From: Bugulina stolonifera
Taxonomy: Eukaryota; Bryozoa; Gymnolaemata; Cheilostomatida; Bugulidae
Direction: 5' to 3'
Length of the DNA: 64,000 bases
NCBI GenBank assembly: GCA_935421135.1
Contig: OW285192.1
Span: 1,717,501 to 1,781,500 of the forward strand
The notes beneath the pieces were generated by a model. It saw nothing but the letters and a program-made list of their open reading frames with translations. It had not been told where the DNA came from and did no database searches. Shown here in pieces: positions 61,501 to 64,000 of the stretch (within the stretch, counting starts at the first letter, position 1; each line of letters opens with the position of its first letter). The position numbers and the translations under genes were made by a program.

Positions 61501-62331
61501 AAACTACTATTTTCAACGAAAAGGTTAAGCACAGCAGATTTACTCACTTGTGAAGTAGTACGATGTAACTCTAGACTGCACCTTGTTAGGGACAGTGTCC
61601 ACCACAAACAGTCGTTCACCCTGAGTGAAAACCACCTGAGGCTACAAATATGATGTTGAAAGTCATGTGCTATGTTTCATGAAAATAATCATAATTTTTT
61701 TTCGTTTGCATGTACATGTATGAGATACAAATACACATTGGGGTGAGGCAAATGTTATATAACTACTTAGTAATGAAATAGATTTAGATAAGCGTACATG
61801 TGTATATTTTGGTAAGATTAGAACTGGCTATAGAGAATACTGTTCCTTCATTGTGTCAACCGGGGACATTCAAAAGCAATCAGAAGTCTAATGATGTTAG
61901 ATTGGGACAGCTCATATACCTCAATCTATTTGTTTGATATAGATTGTTGAAAAGTGGATAATTTGATAATAGACAAAAACAGAAGCCATGGCATGGACTA
62001 CATCCAATTTAAAAAATGCTTGAGGCTTGACCATTTGTTTCCAGTTGGATTTGTTCTCTAGTACAGGGCTTAATTTTACTTCTAACGTCCTAACTGAAAA
62101 ATAGTGATCTACATGTAACTGACCCGATGTAGGAGACAGGAAGCAGATGCCTTCAAGCTAAAATCAAAGTTAGGACCTTCTGCATTATTTGATGAGCTGT
62201 GATTAGCACAGACATATCTGAATTCTTGTAGAGTAGAGTGAGGCTCAGGTTTGGAGAGGACTAGTACCTGGTTAGTGTCGGATAGAGATGTGATAAAGAA
62301 CTCATCACCCATGAGGTGAAATGAGTTTGGC
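55559..62331 (-). CDS. Gene E: Ig/EGF receptor-like membrane protein (5' partial)
   Basis: Thirteen exons, all phase-consistent: 62331-62124, 61641-61548, 60764-60604, 59863-59722, 59599-59399, 58558-58520, 58276-58052, 57845-57666, 57539-57348, 57212-57018, 56745-56634, 56268-56193, 55999-55559. They code at least 754 residues. The first exon begins with one base completing an earlier codon, so upstream exons are missing. Order: Ig-like stretches (FRYVCANHSSS; KGTRVSINCSAVSGG; PIYCEWRW), a short Cys segment, two EGF repeats at about 283-356 (CQHGGTC, CLHGGTC..CICPPGYTGATC), a Cys-rich part with a TIL-like FCYCPDGTVL, a membrane helix about 547-571 (WGWLFAAFGLTLIGYLFFGA), then a 183-residue hydrophilic, Lys-rich tail with LYESEW. 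Expected at the plasma membrane, N-terminus outside. No kinase or other enzyme domain. The closest known family was not identified. Confidence 0.8.
59090..59330 (+). mobile_element. LTR family 1 remnant in a gene E intron
   Basis: CGCTATATTGCTATGCAATT and TTTCACCGGAAC match the middle of the LTR at 53915-54730 (CATATTGTTGCGCAATTT, TTTTTACCGGAAC). No ends are retained. It lies between the 59399 and 58558 exon edges. Confidence 0.5.
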
Positions 62332-62980
62332 CTGCATAGTAAACAATTGCAAGTTAGAACAGCACCTAAAAATGTTGATCAATATTTACCACAGCCTCGT
62401 ACCATCAATTCAATGTTATGATAATACTAATGTGGCTTCATACAGCCGAATTACAGTATTGCTAAGTGCTTTGGTGAGTGGGCTGCTGCCTGATCATCTA
62501 ACTAAAAATGAATATTTGACTTAGCTATGCCTACAGCCAGTAACACGCCGGCACATGGTCAGTTGAATTGATGTAATTTGCTTGTTAAATATGCCAAGGC
62601 AACAGTGGAGGGGGTAATTTCACAATTAGCCTATACGTATGCTCTGGACTTCATCCCACTATAAAAGTGTTGTGCCTGATTGGGTAGCTGAGCCGCAGCC
62701 GTACAGCATACAAGCCAGAGCACAGGGAAAAGGGAGTCAAAACCGGCTGACCAAGCAAGAGGGGGCTAGGGCTAGAGGCAGTTAGGGGGTTCAACTGGAA
62801 CACTGTAATCATATGGAAAGGTAACGGAGTAGCTAAAAGAGACTTCCAGAGCCCAAAGATACCGCCAAAGTCCCCAGAGTCAGAGCAAGACCCAGTAAGT
62901 GTGGACTTAACTTATATAGCTATGTTGGACTAGCACAAGCTGTATCTACAGCAGTAGGAAGGGGTTCCTATCACTAGTCA
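62332..62980. other. Upstream of gene E exon; no exon assigned
   Basis: Missing 5' exons of gene E should lie here or beyond the window. None could be picked with confidence. Confidence 0.4.
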
Positions 62981-62984
62981 TGCA

Positions 62985-63200
62985 ACTGTACTTGGAAAGA
63001 CTCAAGGTCAGAGGTGACTGTCTGTTACCCTACTTTTAGCAGCAAACAGTAAGAGACTGTCTTGTTCAGGAAGAAAACTTTATTGAACAACAGCCTACAG
63101 TCAACTTAAATTACAATGCAAAACTCTTCTCCTTATATATAAAATTTGGTTCCAGTCTGAGGTAAAAAGGCTAACCTGTACATGGACTCAGTCTCCGGAC
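62985..63200 (-). mobile_element. LTR fragment, minus strand
   Basis: Read on the minus strand: TATATATAAGG (63142-63132), then AATAAA within 63085-63078, then CAGTCTCTTACTGTTTGCTG. The order and words match the LTRs at 33701-34316 and 39699-40040. Full ends not defined. Confidence 0.55.
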
Positions 63201-64000
63201 AAAAGGAGTTTGATTTATAGGACTCGGTTAATTAGCATAAAAAGGCATAGTTACATGTACATACAATATACAACGATTAATTCTAGGAATAACTAACACA
63301 CTAACATGGTACATGATAATAGTGTAGTCGCCAAGACATAGTACTAACAGGCACATTAGTGTCAACACTATATATTATAAGATACTACAAGATTAGTAGT
63401 CAAGTACACGCATATAACATTGCAATAGTGAATTATATGAATTTATATTAGGGTTACTGTCTCTTGGTAGGAAAATGTCACATGGTACATAAAAGTAGTA
63501 CACAGATACATGTAGCAAAACAAATTCTGGGCAATTATCTTTCACTTTAAATCAGGCAAGAGGGTATTATGGAGTAAATAGAACTGGCTTATATGAAACT
63601 TAGTTTAACTACCAGAACGCGGCATGAGTTGCAAGGGAAGTCTGCATTATAATAATGAATTATTATTATCAGACAAGGCTCGCTGAGTGAGATACATGGT
63701 AGCATACAGTGAAATACTGAATAAAATCAACTAATGTACTAATTAAATGCCCTTTACACTGCATTGCAATCTCCTGATATGTCAATAATGTACCTAATGC
63801 TTTGAAAATAGAGTCAATATTCAATCCATGTTCAGTTTAACAGTTTGAACAGAGCATTCATCATGTATTGTGTGGGATATCTTATTATACATGGCAGTTG
63901 GTATGGGTAGCTCTTTTAGACCAGGATTCTCATAAACTCTTTTCACTATTAGAATCAAGCCATTAAACAGACAATACTACCATCTTTGCTGCTTAATTTT
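63201..64000. other. Unassigned right edge
   Basis: AT-rich, with only short frames. Nothing supported. Confidence 0.5.

Overview
The window is animal nuclear DNA: AT-rich, full of repeats, and carrying multi-exon genes with GT..AG introns. Extracellular EGF, PAN/Apple-like and Ig-like modules appear beside single-pass receptors with tyrosine-rich tails. A sponge (Porifera) or another early-branching invertebrate fits best, but that is an inference from gene style and repeat texture, not from a diagnostic marker. The exon chains were built by hand. For each one I checked that splice sites exist and that reading phases match from exon to exon. I found no bacterial genes, rRNA, functional tRNA or CRISPR array.

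Left third (1-24.4 kb). Two DNA transposons with recognisable target duplications (358-1199 and 1563-3782) and a solo LTR (4094-4760) precede three minus-strand genes. Gene C (4892-10225) is a small unrecognised 123-residue protein in six exons. Genes B (11579-15431) and A (17425-24410) are a tandem pair. Each has four exons with the same intron phases (2, 0, 1). Each encodes a short S/T-rich ectodomain, one membrane helix at about residues 105-130, a basic juxtamembrane segment, and a long tail full of YxxL/I/V motifs. They look like invertebrate transmembrane adaptors or signalling receptors. Intron 2 of gene A holds a 2.07-kb 15-bp minisatellite. Intron 3 of gene B holds perfect palindromes of 40 and 96 bp.

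Middle (24.4-54.7 kb). This is mostly a repeat landscape: a 38-bp satellite, a 31-bp satellite, tRNA-derived SINEs, two broken LINE 3' ends, a truncated LTR retrotransposon (integrase, polypurine tract, 3' LTR) and further LTR fragments. Five related segments of about 2 kb are studded with nine copies of a roughly 120-bp hairpin-bearing element. One gene lies here: gene D (44581-47692, minus), with a signal-like N-terminus, PAN/Apple-like cysteine segments and a last exon coding 15 tandem VYSES units.

Right part (55.5-64 kb). Gene E (55559-62331, minus, 5' incomplete) has 13 phase-consistent exons coding at least 754 residues: Ig-like extracellular region, two EGF repeats, cysteine-rich modules, a membrane helix and a 183-residue lysine-rich tail. 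LTR pieces lie in its intron and upstream.

A, B and E are predicted surface proteins on the same strand, and D may be secreted or surface-bound. Whether any of them act together cannot be told from the sequence.
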